The notes under the pieces were generated by a model that did not search any database, was not told the origin of the DNA, and saw only the letters and a program-made list of their open reading frames with translations. Below, one piece after another: positions 13,866 through 22,605 of a stretch of 43,890 bases of DNA (within the stretch, counting starts at the first letter, position 1; every line of letters starts with the position of its first letter). Location of the stretch: NCBI GenBank assembly GCA_009780175.1, contig WRAO01000022.1:1-43890 (forward strand). The letters run 5' to 3'. Source of the DNA: Oscillospiraceae bacterium. Lineage in GTDB: Bacteria; Bacillota; Clostridia; Oscillospirales; Oscillospiraceae. Both the position numbers and the translations under genes were made by a program.

Positions 13866-14678
13866 ATGAACAAAACCGTCGCATTTATCGGCTCTGGCGC
13901 TATGGCGAGCGCAATTCTCAGAGGCACCTGCAGAACCCAAGACTCGAGCCGCTTCCTCATCACAGACATCGTCCCCGGCAAAGCCGAGGAGCTCGCAAAA
14001 GAACTGGGCTGCCGCGTCGCCGCCTCCAACGAAGCGGCCATTGCAGAGGCCGATATCGTTGTGCTCTGTGTGAAACCGCAGTATGCGAGGCCTGTGCTGG
14101 AGGAGATCGCGCCCAGTCTCCGGGATACACAGAAGGTGCTCTGTTCTGTCCTCGCCGGCACCTCTATCGAGACAATCCGGACATATTTGGGCGCGCCGGA
14201 TCATCCCATCGTCCGCATTATGCCGAACACCCCGGCCCACGTCGGCAAGGGGCAGATGCTCATCACGGCGGTCGAGCAGGTTTCGGAGGAGGCCAAGGCG
14301 GATGTCCTGGCCATCCTGGCTCCCTGCGGGACCAGCGTGTGGATTCCGGAGTCGCTCTTCGACCAAGGCACGGCCCTTTCCGGCTCTTCGCCCGCTTTCG
14401 TCTACCTCTTCATCGAGGCCATGGCAGACGCTGGCGTAGAGTCCGGATTCCCGCGTGCGCAGGCCTTGGAACTGGCCGCCCGCGCCGTCTACGGCGCCGC
14501 CGCGATGGTCCTCGAGACAGGTGAACATCCTTCCGCCTTGAAAGATAAAGTCTGCTCCCCCTCCGGCACGACAATCGCTGGAGTGACGGCTTTGGATGAG
14601 CACGGCTTCCGCTTCTCCGTCATCTCCGCCATCCGCGCCGCCTGCGCACGGAGCAAGGCGATGGGGGAAGGGAAGTAG
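13866..14678 (+). CDS. proC: Pyrroline-5-carboxylate reductase
   Basis: 270-residue ProC, the last step of proline synthesis (pyrroline-5-carboxylate to proline with NAD(P)H). The N-terminal Rossmann motif is AFIGSGAMASAI at residues 5-16, followed by VVLCVKPQ. Then come RIMPNTPAHVGKG and LSGSSPAFVYLFIEAMADAGV, and near the C-terminus VCSPSGTTIAGV, all family signatures. I chose ATG 13866 because the Rossmann fold begins there and GGAG lies about 10 nt upstream; the 33-codon extension is unsupported. An acetyltransferase-like gene follows after 12 nt. Confidence 0.97.
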   Translation: MNKTVAFIGSGAMASAILRGTCRTQDSSRFLITDIVPGKAEELAKELGCRVAASNEAAIAEADIVVLCVKPQYARPVLEEIAPSLRDTQKVLCSVLAGTSIETIRTYLGAPDHPIVRIMPNTPAHVGKGQMLITAVEQVSEEAKADVLAILAPCGTSVWIPESLFDQGTALSGSSPAFVYLFIEAMADAGVESGFPRAQALELAARAVYGAAAMVLETGEHPSALKDKVCSPSGTTIAGVTALDEHGFRFSVISAIRAACARSKAMGEGK

Positions 14679-14690
14679 GGGGCATTTATT

Positions 14691-15248
14691 TTGAATGTAA
14701 AATTTACCGAAATACAAAATGCTGCTGAGCGAAAACAAGTACAAGAACTCTACAGCAAAGATGTCCCTGCACACGAAAAAGCATACTTCCACTTTCTTTG
14801 GTGGAAAAGAAAGCGCCCCAATGTATCGTTCGTTAATATCTACGACGAAGATAAATGGGTTGGTTTTGTCTTTTTTTCGCTCTACAAAGATTTGGTTTAC
14901 GTGTGGTTCTTCGCAACCTACGACACCATTGGTTCCAAAGATTACGACAGCGCAATGTTTGCCGAAATGGAAAGATTATATCCCAATCATCGCATAGTTG
15001 TGTCGATAGAGGCCGAAAACGAAAGCGCCGATAATGCTGAGCAAAGCACAAAAGAAAAGCAATTTTACGAAGCAAACGGATTCAGGGATACTGGTTATTT
15101 CGTAAAACGAAAAGCGGATTCATTCAAACTGATGCTAATCGGTAAATCATTTCATATCGAGGAACTCTATAGTGTAAATAAAGATGTTTATCCACTGATT
15201 GGGCGGTTTATCGTTTTGGACTTGAGAAAGCAGATTCAGAGGAAATAG
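14691..15248 (+). CDS. GNAT-like acetyltransferase, AT-rich
   Basis: 185-residue protein with a GNAT-like pattern: a beta-strand pair VSFVNIYDEDKWVGFVFFSLYKDLVYVWFFATY, then a C-terminal KEKQFYEANGFRDTGYFVKR, which resembles the usual FYEKxGF motif B. The classical Q/RxxGxG/A motif A is not obvious (DTIGSKDYDSAMF stands there), so acetyl-CoA binding is uncertain. The start is TTG 14691 with AGGGGG about 10 nt upstream. Base composition is clearly AT-richer than proC, 12 nt before it, which suggests a later acquisition that shares proC's transcript. Confidence 0.7.
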   Translation: MNVKFTEIQNAAERKQVQELYSKDVPAHEKAYFHFLWWKRKRPNVSFVNIYDEDKWVGFVFFSLYKDLVYVWFFATYDTIGSKDYDSAMFAEMERLYPNHRIVVSIEAENESADNAEQSTKEKQFYEANGFRDTGYFVKRKADSFKLMLIGKSFHIEELYSVNKDVYPLIGRFIVLDLRKQIQRK

Positions 15249-15280
15249 ATCAGCAACAATCCCCCTCTTCTCCACAACAC

Positions 15281-15318
15281 AAAAAAGGGCTGACGCACTC
15301 CGCGTCAGCCCTTTTCTC
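15281..15318. terminator. Bidirectional rho-independent terminator
   Basis: Perfect stem AAAAGGGCTGACGC/GCGTCAGCCCTTTT (15283-15296, 15302-15315) with loop ACTCC. A- and T-runs flank it on both strands. It separates the convergent GNAT-like and dehydrogenase genes. Confidence 0.95.
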
Positions 15319-15335
15319 ATTCTACGATCCACTTT

Positions 15336-16385
15336 TTACCGCTTGGCCGCTTTTCCCGCCGATACAATGCCGCAGGCATATTCTTCCGCCGCCTGATAGG
15401 TGTTGATCCCCTTCTCCTTGGCCAGCGCCAATATCTCCAGGGTCGTATTGTAGATGTTATCCACCTGTGCGTTGACTTTTTCGACATCATATCCCCCGAC
15501 CACTTCCGCGCCGCAGTTGATGACTCCCCCGGCGTTGACGATATAGTCAGGCAGATAGAGAATATCACGCGCCACTAGCGCATCCGCAGTGGCAGCGTCC
15601 AGCAGGACATTATTAGCCGCCCCCGCAACCATGGCACAGTTGAGGTCACCGGCATTATCTGTATTCAGCACCGCACCCATCGCGCAAGGAGCGAAGATAT
15701 CACACTCCGTGGCGAGAATCTCATCTACCGGAACCGCGATTGCGCCAAAATCCGCGACTGCTTTCGCCACCGTGGCGGGCGTTCTGGCGCTCACTTTGAG
15801 GATCGCGCCCTCCTCCGCGAGGTATTCGCAGAGGGCATATCCAACACTGCCAATCCCCTGGATCGCGACCGTTTTCCCCTTGAGAGACTCCGAGCCGAAC
15901 TTGACCCCGGCCCCTGCCTTCATGGCTTTGTAAACACCGCGCGCGGTAAAAGGTCCCGGATCTCCGCTGATCTCCGGTGTGCCGGCAACGTATGGACTCA
16001 CCTCGTGAATCATCGCAATATCGTCAACCGCCATATTCACGTCTCCAGCGGTGTAATATGTGCCGTTCAGCGCGTTGATAAATTTGCCATAGGCGTGGAA
16101 AAACGCGCGGGACTTCAGCTTTGCGGGGTCGCCGATAATCACGGCTTTCCCACCGCCCAGCGGCAGTCCTGCCGCCGCGTTCTTGAGCGTCATACCTCTG
16201 GAGAGCCGCAACACATCGAACAGGGCCGCTTCTTCGGTGGCGTAATTCCAAAAGCGGCTCCCACCAAGCGCAGGTCCGAATGTGGTGTCGTGGACTGCAA
16301 TGATGGCCCTTAGGCCCGTTGCCTCATCGCGGACAAAGGTGATCTGTTCATGCCCATATGCATCCATTTGCTCCAATACTTTCAT
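15336..16385 (-). CDS. Leu/Val/Phe-type amino-acid dehydrogenase
   Basis: 349-residue member of the Glu/Leu/Phe/Val dehydrogenase family, which interconverts branched-chain or aromatic amino acids and 2-oxo acids with NAD. The N-terminal catalytic domain has GPALGGSRFW and the lysine motif LPLGGGKAVI (near residue 80), then GTYYTAGDVNM. The Rossmann domain has AIQGIGSVGYAL near 180, followed by LPDYIVNAGGVINCG. The length of about 350 fits leucine or valine dehydrogenase rather than the longer glutamate enzyme; the exact substrate is not decidable here. AGGGGGG stands before ATG 16385. It begins 30 nt after the SLH subtilase stop, so the two may be co-transcribed. Confidence 0.92.
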   Translation of the reverse strand: MKVLEQMDAYGHEQITFVRDEATGLRAIIAVHDTTFGPALGGSRFWNYATEEAALFDVLRLSRGMTLKNAAAGLPLGGGKAVIIGDPAKLKSRAFFHAYGKFINALNGTYYTAGDVNMAVDDIAMIHEVSPYVAGTPEISGDPGPFTARGVYKAMKAGAGVKFGSESLKGKTVAIQGIGSVGYALCEYLAEEGAILKVSARTPATVAKAVADFGAIAVPVDEILATECDIFAPCAMGAVLNTDNAGDLNCAMVAGAANNVLLDAATADALVARDILYLPDYIVNAGGVINCGAEVVGGYDVEKVNAQVDNIYNTTLEILALAKEKGINTYQAAEEYACGIVSAGKAAKR

Positions 16386-16415
16386 ATGTTATTCCCCCCT
16401 AATATAAATCCTGCT

Positions 16416-18188
16416 CTAGGCCGCAGCGTAGAGCTGAATTCCCATACGATCCAAAAACCGCAGCATAATCACCGCCACCTGCGCACGGCTGGAATCATCC
16501 GTGGGCTGAAGCGCTGTACCGCCGGAGACACTCACACCCGTAATGATCCCCTGCTCTACCGCCCAAGCCTGCGATTCCTCCGCCCAGCCGGACACCGCGT
16601 TACGGTCGACAAAGGTATAGAGGCTCCCCACATCTCCGTCTACATTGCGCCCTGTGTAGCGCGCAAAACGCGCCAAGAAGGTCGCCGCTTGTTCTCTGCT
16701 GACGGCAGCATACGGACCAAATTCATTGCCGGGGAAACCGGCCACAATGCCGCGCTCCGCGGCCCAGGCCACATAGGGGCTGTACCAACTGTTATTCTGC
16801 GTATCCGAAAAGTCGTCGTTCCGCGTCGACACATACCCGCCCGACTGCCGATAGAGCCTGCCGAGAACGGTTACAAACATGGCGCGGTTCATTGTCTGGT
16901 CCGGGCCAAAAGCATGATCGCCAATCCCGCCAAACAGCCCCAGTTCCGCCACCTGCAAAATGCTCCCATGCGCCCAATGCCCGGTGATATCATCGAACCA
17001 GACCATACCCGGCAAAACAGCGAGGAACCGACCGATGTCTATCGTCCCGTACCCATACATAATATCAAATCCGGCCGGACCGCGGTCTATCACAGATTGG
17101 ATCAACAACTCCATAAACTGCTCTGCGTTGATGCTCGGATCTATCGCCTTAGCAACCGCCGCCATCGCGGCTACATAGGGAGCCGAAAAGCTGGTGCCGG
17201 AAACAGTCACATAATGGCTTGCGTGTTGATGGCCCAGCGTCCGCAGGTCCACGCCGGGCGCCGTAACCGTAATTGTCTCATTCCGCTGGGAGAAGTAGGC
17301 CACAGTCCCATTCCGATCCACCGCACCGACTGCCACCACATTAGAAAACGCCGCGGGATAGCTCAGCGTGCTATCGCCGTCGTTTCCGGCGGCGGCCACA
17401 ACGATAATGCCGTGGTCCACCGCGTTGTTCACCGCATCTTCTAATATCCGGCTCTGCGCGCCACCCAAAATGCCCCAACTCATGTTGATTACATCGACCT
17501 CAAAAACATGCACCGCGTCGTTGATCGCCTGGATGGCATAGCTTAAATTGCTATTGCCGCTGTCAAACACCTTGAGCGGCACAATCGTCACCTGATCGAG
17601 CAGCCCCGCCATGCCGACCCCATTATTTCTGGTGGCGACAATGATCCCGGCGACCTCCGTCCCGTGTCCGATGTTGTCCTGCACGTTAGTGTTGCGCGCC
17701 AAAAAATTAAACCCGGGCGCAACACGACTGGGGTCTAAATCTTCGTGGTGAGGGGTGATTCCACTGTCAATAATCCCAATCCGCACCCCGGCGCCCGTAA
17801 TCCCCCGCTCCCAAAGCAGGGGGGCATTGATAAAGGTCATGCACCACTGTTGCCCAAACAAGGGGTCGTTGGGGGTGGCAAACAGCACAATCTCATAGTT
17901 CGGCTCGATCACAACGATCTGATCTTCCCGAAAAATCTGCCGGATGTCTTCGATCGAATCAGCCCGATAGAGATCGTCTCCGATCGCCACCATCCCGACT
18001 GAGAGCGGCGCAATCCGAGGCTCTACGCCCGGACGAACGCTGACCAAATAACCGTCATAACTCACGCCGGCCTGCGGCTCCACGGAAAACACGCTGATCG
18101 CAGGTTGCTCTGTCGCCAGCGCACCCGGCAAAAAGAGCAGCAGAAGCCCGAGAAGGGCGACGAGAAACAGCGTTCGCTTTTTGAACAT
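16416..18188 (-). CDS. Secreted subtilisin-like serine protease with three C-terminal SLH repeats
   Basis: 590-residue exported protease predicted to be held to the cell wall by SLH domains. A signal peptide (FKKRTLFLVALLGLLLLF...ALA, about residues 1-26) is followed by an Inhibitor_I9-like propeptide region. The S8 catalytic triad is complete: Asp in GIIDSGITPHHEDL (near 140), His in NIGHGTEVAGII (near 174) and Ser in SGTSFSAPYVAAM (near 333). The oxyanion Asn stands in AAAGNDGD. After about 395 come three SLH-like repeats, WFDDITGHWA..., DFSDTQNNSWYSPYVAWAAE... and TFVDRNAVSGWAEESQAWAVE.... I chose ATG 18188 because GAGGTG precedes it and the signal peptide begins at once. spoIID lies upstream on the same strand, 153 nt away, with a separate promoter between. 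Confidence 0.95.
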   Translation of the reverse strand: MFKKRTLFLVALLGLLLLFLPGALATEQPAISVFSVEPQAGVSYDGYLVSVRPGVEPRIAPLSVGMVAIGDDLYRADSIEDIRQIFREDQIVVIEPNYEIVLFATPNDPLFGQQWCMTFINAPLLWERGITGAGVRIGIIDSGITPHHEDLDPSRVAPGFNFLARNTNVQDNIGHGTEVAGIIVATRNNGVGMAGLLDQVTIVPLKVFDSGNSNLSYAIQAINDAVHVFEVDVINMSWGILGGAQSRILEDAVNNAVDHGIIVVAAAGNDGDSTLSYPAAFSNVVAVGAVDRNGTVAYFSQRNETITVTAPGVDLRTLGHQHASHYVTVSGTSFSAPYVAAMAAVAKAIDPSINAEQFMELLIQSVIDRGPAGFDIMYGYGTIDIGRFLAVLPGMVWFDDITGHWAHGSILQVAELGLFGGIGDHAFGPDQTMNRAMFVTVLGRLYRQSGGYVSTRNDDFSDTQNNSWYSPYVAWAAERGIVAGFPGNEFGPYAAVSREQAATFLARFARYTGRNVDGDVGSLYTFVDRNAVSGWAEESQAWAVEQGIITGVSVSGGTALQPTDDSSRAQVAVIMLRFLDRMGIQLYAAA

Positions 18189-18208
18189 AACGCACCTCAA
18201 TTCGCTCG

Positions 18209-18233
18209 GAGCAGGTAGGTTTCTTGCCTGCTC
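18209..18233 (-). other. Hairpin in the subtilase 5' leader
   Basis: GAGCAGG (18209-18215) and CCTGCTC (18227-18233) form a 7-bp stem with an 11-nt loop, 20 nt before the subtilase start codon. No T-run follows. It could stabilise the mRNA 5' end; function unknown. Confidence 0.45.
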
Positions 18234-18273
18234 TTCAGCTAATAGTCACAGAATATACTTACCTCTCAACTAT

Positions 18274-18302
18274 ATGCTATTGTGACAGAATGCGCAAGTC
18301 AA
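18274..18302 (-). promoter_or_regulatory. Candidate promoter of the subtilase gene
   Basis: On the minus strand, -35 TTGACT (18302-18297), a 17-nt spacer and -10 TAGCAT (18279-18274). It implies a leader of about 80 nt that contains the hairpin at 18209-18233. Confidence 0.5.
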
Positions 18303-18341
18303 AACGCGAATTTAATCGAATCTTTACATTTGCTTCCCCGC

Positions 18342-19367
18342 CTAATCCGCGAAGAGAGTGGACATGCTTCCCAGTACGACGTCCGTATAATACCAGTGCA
18401 AAATCTCCGCAAAGCCCTTCCCCATCTCCGCCATCGCATTGGCCCCGAATTGGCTCATCCCAACCCCGTGTCCGTGCCCGCCGGTGGTGATACTGAAGTC
18501 CTCACCCCGAAAGTCAAACCGCACCATCGTGGACCGCAGACCAAAAGCCCTGCGAAACTCCGCCCCTGTCACCCTAACTCCGCCGATATTCAGACTGGCA
18601 AGCCGACCCGAGTCCGTATATTGTAGGTCCCCGATCCAACTTGGAATATTACCCATATCCAACACCACACCCGGAATCTCCCGCCGGGCGATTTCGCGGA
18701 ACTCCGCATAAGTCATCTCCACGGTCACCGTAAAGCGCGGCACTTCCGCTCCCTCAAAGCTTGGGACACTCTGGAGGTAGGGCACACTCCCCCAAATCGC
18801 TCCACTGGCCTCAGTGTATCCGTAAGACGCGGCGTGAAAGGCCGCCAGAATCGGGCTTTCCTCATAGAAGAGGATGATCCCGTCCGTCGATCGGATCGCC
18901 TCGGCGATAATGGCGTTGTAATAGTAAAACCCCACACCCCACCGCTCTCTGAGCCGCTCGGTGTCATGAAAAGCCTTGCAACAGGCGTAACTGCCGCAGA
19001 CATAAGCCTCCGAATGTCTTGCCGCCGGACCGACCAGCATGCGATGCAGGGTATAGGTCCTGGCGGCCACCGCCTGGGCGCGCAGCGCCTCTGGATGAAA
19101 ACGTGCCGGCATCTCCGCCGCCACTACACCCTGCAAAAACACCGCCATGCTCATCTCCTGCACCTCATCCCCGATGAGCACTTGCAGAATCAAGCCCTCA
19201 TCCAGGAGCTCGGCCGGCAAGAGTTTCGGGCGTGGCTCGTCCAGAACCAGAGGCTCGTCCCACTCCTTGGCCGCCTCCCGCATAGGTGCCGGATGATCGA
19301 CCAAAAAGAGCGGCAACAGAAGCGCAAGCAATAAAACCAGGAAGGAAACGGGCAAAATGAATCGCAT
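18342..19367 (-). CDS. spoIID: SpoIID/LytB-domain protein (stage II sporulation protein D)
   Basis: 341-residue membrane-anchored SpoIID. An N-terminal membrane segment (residues 1-23, RFILPVSFLVLLLALLLPLFLV) precedes the SpoIID/LytB domain. Signatures include VVAAEMPARFHPEALRAQAVAARTYTL (near 80-107) and, near the C-terminus, GHGHGVGMSQFGANAMAEMG. SpoIID is a lytic transglycosylase that degrades glycan strands during engulfment in endospore formers, so it points to a sporulating ancestry. ATG 19367 has AAGGAGA upstream. Related LytB-domain proteins occur outside sporulation; length and domain order favour SpoIID. Confidence 0.9.
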   Translation of the reverse strand: MRFILPVSFLVLLLALLLPLFLVDHPAPMREAAKEWDEPLVLDEPRPKLLPAELLDEGLILQVLIGDEVQEMSMAVFLQGVVAAEMPARFHPEALRAQAVAARTYTLHRMLVGPAARHSEAYVCGSYACCKAFHDTERLRERWGVGFYYYNAIIAEAIRSTDGIILFYEESPILAAFHAASYGYTEASGAIWGSVPYLQSVPSFEGAEVPRFTVTVEMTYAEFREIARREIPGVVLDMGNIPSWIGDLQYTDSGRLASLNIGGVRVTGAEFRRAFGLRSTMVRFDFRGEDFSITTGGHGHGVGMSQFGANAMAEMGKGFAEILHWYYTDVVLGSMSTLFAD

Positions 19368-19393
19368 AATCGGTTCTCCTTTTCCTGCCGCCG

Positions 19394-19422
19394 TTGACGG
19401 GGGGGCAAAGCTCGTGTAAAAT
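19394..19422 (+). promoter_or_regulatory. Promoter of the membrane protein-cls-pyrKD operon
   Basis: -35 TTGACG (19394-19399), a 17-nt spacer and -10 TAAAAT (19417-19422), each one mismatch from consensus. The start would be near 19429. No pyrimidine attenuator or PyrR-like leader is visible in the short leader. Confidence 0.7.
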
Positions 19423-19448
19423 AGGGGGAATCTCTTCTTTTAAAATCT

Positions 19449-20231
19449 ATGAGAGCTTGGACAAATAATATGCGTATCAGTGGAATCATTATGGCGCTCA
19501 TCGGCGTCCTCGCCGGAGTTGTCGGCTTTTTGCTCCGACACCAAGAAGTGGCCACCGTCTTCGATCCTGTTTCGGGTCTGGCAGAGCGGGGGGCTACTAT
19601 TACCATCACACTCGCGCTGTTCTCTCTGGCCGTTGTCGCCCTGCTGTTCGGCCTGTCTTTTATCGACTCGAAGCGAACCCTCTCCTCCTTTCAAGAGGCC
19701 TTTGGCGGCGGCATCTTCGGGACACTTCTGCTCGCATGCCTCGGCCTCTGCGTCTTCGCCCTGGCAGGCCTCGAATTTATGTTGCTTTCCGAGCGCGACG
19801 GACTGGACCCCTTCGCTCTCGCAAGGCTGGGCGCCGCCCTCCTCGCGGGGCCCGCGCTGATGCTCACTGCCATCCTCGGCTGGAGAGGCGGCAATGTGGC
19901 CATTCCCGCGGCCTTGCCTGTCTTCTGGCTCTGCATCTGGCTCATCGCCAACCACATGGATCAGGCGTCTAACCCTGTGCTACTCAGCTATGTGTACCAG
20001 CTCTTCGCCATCGCCTCCCTGCTCCTCGCGCTCTATTATGTCGCAGGCTACGCCTTCCGGCAGGAAAAACCGAGGCGCCTCTTGTTTTTCAGTTCCACCG
20101 CGCTCTTCTTCACCGGCGTCACCATGGGGGACCCCACAAGCTTCTACCACAGAGGCACCCTCTTGGCCTTGGCCGCCACAGTTCTCATCTACCAACTCAC
20201 ACTTACAAAAAACCTCGCTCGGTCGGCATAG
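19449..20231 (+). CDS. Integral membrane protein of unknown function
   Basis: 260-residue protein with about seven or eight hydrophobic segments: near residues 10-28, 52-70, 85-110, 125-145, 150-166, 178-200, 212-225 and 235-252. I recognise no family motif. Two starts are possible, ATG 19449 and ATG 19470; neither has a clear Shine-Dalgarno, and with the predicted promoter the leader is very short. It is first in an operon with cardiolipin synthase (40 nt downstream) and pyrK-pyrD. A membrane-lipid connection is conceivable from the neighbour but nothing in the sequence shows it. Base composition matches the operon, so it is not a recent import. Confidence 0.75.
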   Translation: MRAWTNNMRISGIIMALIGVLAGVVGFLLRHQEVATVFDPVSGLAERGATITITLALFSLAVVALLFGLSFIDSKRTLSSFQEAFGGGIFGTLLLACLGLCVFALAGLEFMLLSERDGLDPFALARLGAALLAGPALMLTAILGWRGGNVAIPAALPVFWLCIWLIANHMDQASNPVLLSYVYQLFAIASLLLALYYVAGYAFRQEKPRRLLFFSSTALFFTGVTMGDPTSFYHRGTLLALAATVLIYQLTLTKNLARSA

Positions 20232-20271
20232 TAACGGCCCCCTCACACAGCGCGAGACACGGAGACAACGG

Positions 20272-21846
20272 ATGATAGATTCGACGAATAACCCTACGAC
20301 CCCAACAACAGAAGACCAGTCCAGAAAGATATTCACCCGCCGCGTCGGTGGGTTTCTGCGTGGCACTCTGCTCTTCCTCGCCATCGCGATCCAACTCGGG
20401 ATCGCCATCTTTCTCGTCTACATGATGCAACACGCGGCCATATGGCTCTATTTCGCTATCCAGCTCATCGCCGTCATTGACATTTTCCTTCTGACAGAAA
20501 AGCGAAAAAACGCGTCTTACACCATGGCCTGGGTGCTCTTGATCCTCCTGCTCCCGGTATCCGGCCACCTCCTCTATATCCTCTGGGGCCGCCGTATCAG
20601 GCACAAGGAGATGAGCCGCACCCTCGCCCGGACAAGCGGCTATCTCGTCAGAGATCCCGCTGTCGAGGCGGATCTGATCGAACAACACCACGAGCGCAAA
20701 CGCCTCGTCAACTACCTCGCGCGGCGCGGCTTCCCCGTCTACCAGCGGACAACCTGTGACTACTATGTTCTGGGAGACGACCAATTCCCTGTCATGCTAA
20801 AAGAGATCGCAGCGGCAAAACGCTTCATACTCATCAGTACCTTCATCGTCGGCAAAGGCACCCTCTGGACCCAGATGAAAGAGCTCTTAGCGCAGAAAGT
20901 AGCAGAAGGCGTAGAAGTCCGCTTTATGTATGACGACTGGGGCAGCCTCTTCACCGCCCCGGACCGGCTAGACAAAGACCTGAAGAGCATCGGCGTAAAA
21001 GTGCTGCGCTGGGGGCCCATCCTCTCCTCCCTCAGCCAGGTCTACGCCAACTACCGGAATCACCAGAAAATTTGCATCATCGACGGCGAAATCGCCTATA
21101 CAGGCGGCGCAAATGTCGCGGATGAGTACATTAATATCAATTCCCCCTTCGGCCATTGGAAAGATACCGGCATCCGCCTCGAAGGCGACGCTGTCTGGAG
21201 CCTCACTGTAACCTTCCTCCAAATGTGGGAGGGCGAGACAGAGCGGGAAGAAAACTTCGATAAGTATCGGCCCCAGCGCACCTTCCCGAAATCTCCGGGC
21301 TTCTACCAACCCTTCTCCGACGGCCCCATGGACAGCACCACCAACCCCGCCGACGTCATGTACCGCAGCATCATCAACAACGCCCAAGAATACGTCTACA
21401 TCATGACTCCCTATCTCATCATCGACAACAGTATGGTAGATGCTCTCCGTACCGCCGCCCTCGGTGGCACCGATGTGCGTATCTTTACACCCCACATCTG
21501 GGACAAGTGGTATGTCCACATCGTGACCCAGTCCAACTACGAAACCCTCCTCAGCGCGGGCGTAAAAATCTACGAATACACCCCCGGCTACATGCACGCC
21601 AAAACTATCCTCTCGGATGATGACCATTGCATCACAGGCACCATCAACATGGACTACCGCAGCTTCTACCTTCACTACGAAAACGCCGTCTGGATCTGCG
21701 GCGCCCCGGTGTTGAAAGATATCAAAGCCGACTTTGCGGAGACTATGGCCATGTGTCATGAGATCAAACTCGAACAGTGGCAAAACCGCCCCCTACTTAC
21801 AAAGATCATCCAAAAAGTGTTCCGCATCTTCGCGATATTCTTATAG
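20272..21846 (+). CDS. cls: Cardiolipin synthase (phospholipase D family)
   Basis: 524-residue cardiolipin synthase that condenses two phosphatidylglycerol molecules at the membrane. Two N-terminal membrane segments (about residues 28-48 and 52-66) are followed by YTMAWVLLILLLPVSGHLLYILWG. Two PLD catalytic HKD motifs are intact: NHQKICIIDGE near 263 and MHAKTILSDDD near 441, each followed by a Gly-Ser/Thr-Asn or Asp segment (TGGANVADEY, TGTINMDYRSF). I chose ATG 20272 because GGAG lies about 7 nt upstream; a much longer reading frame that begins inside the preceding gene is out of frame with it and unsupported. pyrK starts 12 nt later. Confidence 0.96.
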   Translation: MIDSTNNPTTPTTEDQSRKIFTRRVGGFLRGTLLFLAIAIQLGIAIFLVYMMQHAAIWLYFAIQLIAVIDIFLLTEKRKNASYTMAWVLLILLLPVSGHLLYILWGRRIRHKEMSRTLARTSGYLVRDPAVEADLIEQHHERKRLVNYLARRGFPVYQRTTCDYYVLGDDQFPVMLKEIAAAKRFILISTFIVGKGTLWTQMKELLAQKVAEGVEVRFMYDDWGSLFTAPDRLDKDLKSIGVKVLRWGPILSSLSQVYANYRNHQKICIIDGEIAYTGGANVADEYININSPFGHWKDTGIRLEGDAVWSLTVTFLQMWEGETEREENFDKYRPQRTFPKSPGFYQPFSDGPMDSTTNPADVMYRSIINNAQEYVYIMTPYLIIDNSMVDALRTAALGGTDVRIFTPHIWDKWYVHIVTQSNYETLLSAGVKIYEYTPGYMHAKTILSDDDHCITGTINMDYRSFYLHYENAVWICGAPVLKDIKADFAETMAMCHEIKLEQWQNRPLLTKIIQKVFRIFAIFL

Positions 21847-21858
21847 GAGGATTCCACC

Positions 21859-22605
21859 ATGCAACGATTCTGCGAGATCATCACATCCCGTGAGCTGGCC
21901 CCGGACATCTTCGCCATCACCATAGAGGCGGGCGCGCTCGGTGAGTTGGCAAAACCAGGCCAGTTCCTACACATCAAATGCGGCGACGGCGTTCTGCTCC
22001 GCCGCCCCATCAGCATCTGCGACTGCCGAGACGGCTACCTGAAGCTCGTCTTCCGCGTCGTCGGCCCCGGTACTCAGTGGCTTGCGGAACAAAAACGCGG
22101 CGCATTAGATGTGCTCGGCCCCCTCGGGACAGGCTTTTCTGTGGAAGGCCGTCATATCCTCCTCGTCGGCGGCGGAATCGGGGTCCCACCCCTCCTCTAT
22201 GCCGCACGGGCCGCCACAGGCCTCACGACGGCCATCCTCGGATTCAGCACGGCGGATCAGGTGATCTTGACCGAGCAGTTCCGAGATGTCTGCAAAGGAG
22301 TCATCCTCACTACGGACGACGGCACTGCGGGTGAACACTGCTTTGCAACAAGCCCCCTCGAACAAAAGCTGCAAAGCGGCAACTACGACGCGATTCTCGC
22401 CTGCGGCCCCAATCCCATGCTCAAAGCCGTCGCCGAACTCGCAGACCGCTACAACGTCCCCTGCCAGGTATCTATGGAAGAACGCATGGCCTGCGGCGTC
22501 GGGGCTTGCCTCGGTTGCACCGTAACGATGACAGACGGCAGAAACCTCAGAGCCTGCCACGAAGGCCCCGTATTCAACGCCAAGGAGGTACAATGGAATG
22601 GCTGA
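21859..22605 (+). CDS. pyrK: Dihydroorotate dehydrogenase electron transfer subunit (PyrK)
   Basis: 248-residue FAD and 2Fe-2S subunit of class IB dihydroorotate dehydrogenase; it passes electrons from PyrD's FMN to NAD. The FAD-binding segment is PGQFLHIKCGDGVLLRRPISICD. The nucleotide-binding glycine loop is LLVGGGIGVPPLLYAAR. The iron-sulfur cysteines lie in ACGVGACLGC (near residues 213-222) and RACHEGPVF. AGGAGG precedes the ATG. It overlaps pyrD by 8 nt, so the two subunits are made together. The rest of the pyrimidine pathway is not in the window. Confidence 0.97.
   Translation: MQRFCEIITSRELAPDIFAITIEAGALGELAKPGQFLHIKCGDGVLLRRPISICDCRDGYLKLVFRVVGPGTQWLAEQKRGALDVLGPLGTGFSVEGRHILLVGGGIGVPPLLYAARAATGLTTAILGFSTADQVILTEQFRDVCKGVILTTDDGTAGEHCFATSPLEQKLQSGNYDAILACGPNPMLKAVAELADRYNVPCQVSMEERMACGVGACLGCTVTMTDGRNLRACHEGPVFNAKEVQWNG

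Noticed and set aside
13821-14792. 323-codon minus-strand frame over proC
   Set aside because: Antisense shadow of proC, a well-supported gene on the other strand.
16350-17444. 364-codon plus-strand frame across the dehydrogenase and subtilase genes
   Set aside because: It is antisense to two clearly recognised genes and its translation is Arg/His-rich without family features.
19894-20271. Upstream extension of the cardiolipin synthase frame to 19894
   Set aside because: It overlaps the membrane-protein gene in another frame; ATG 20272 has its own Shine-Dalgarno and matches the family N-terminus.
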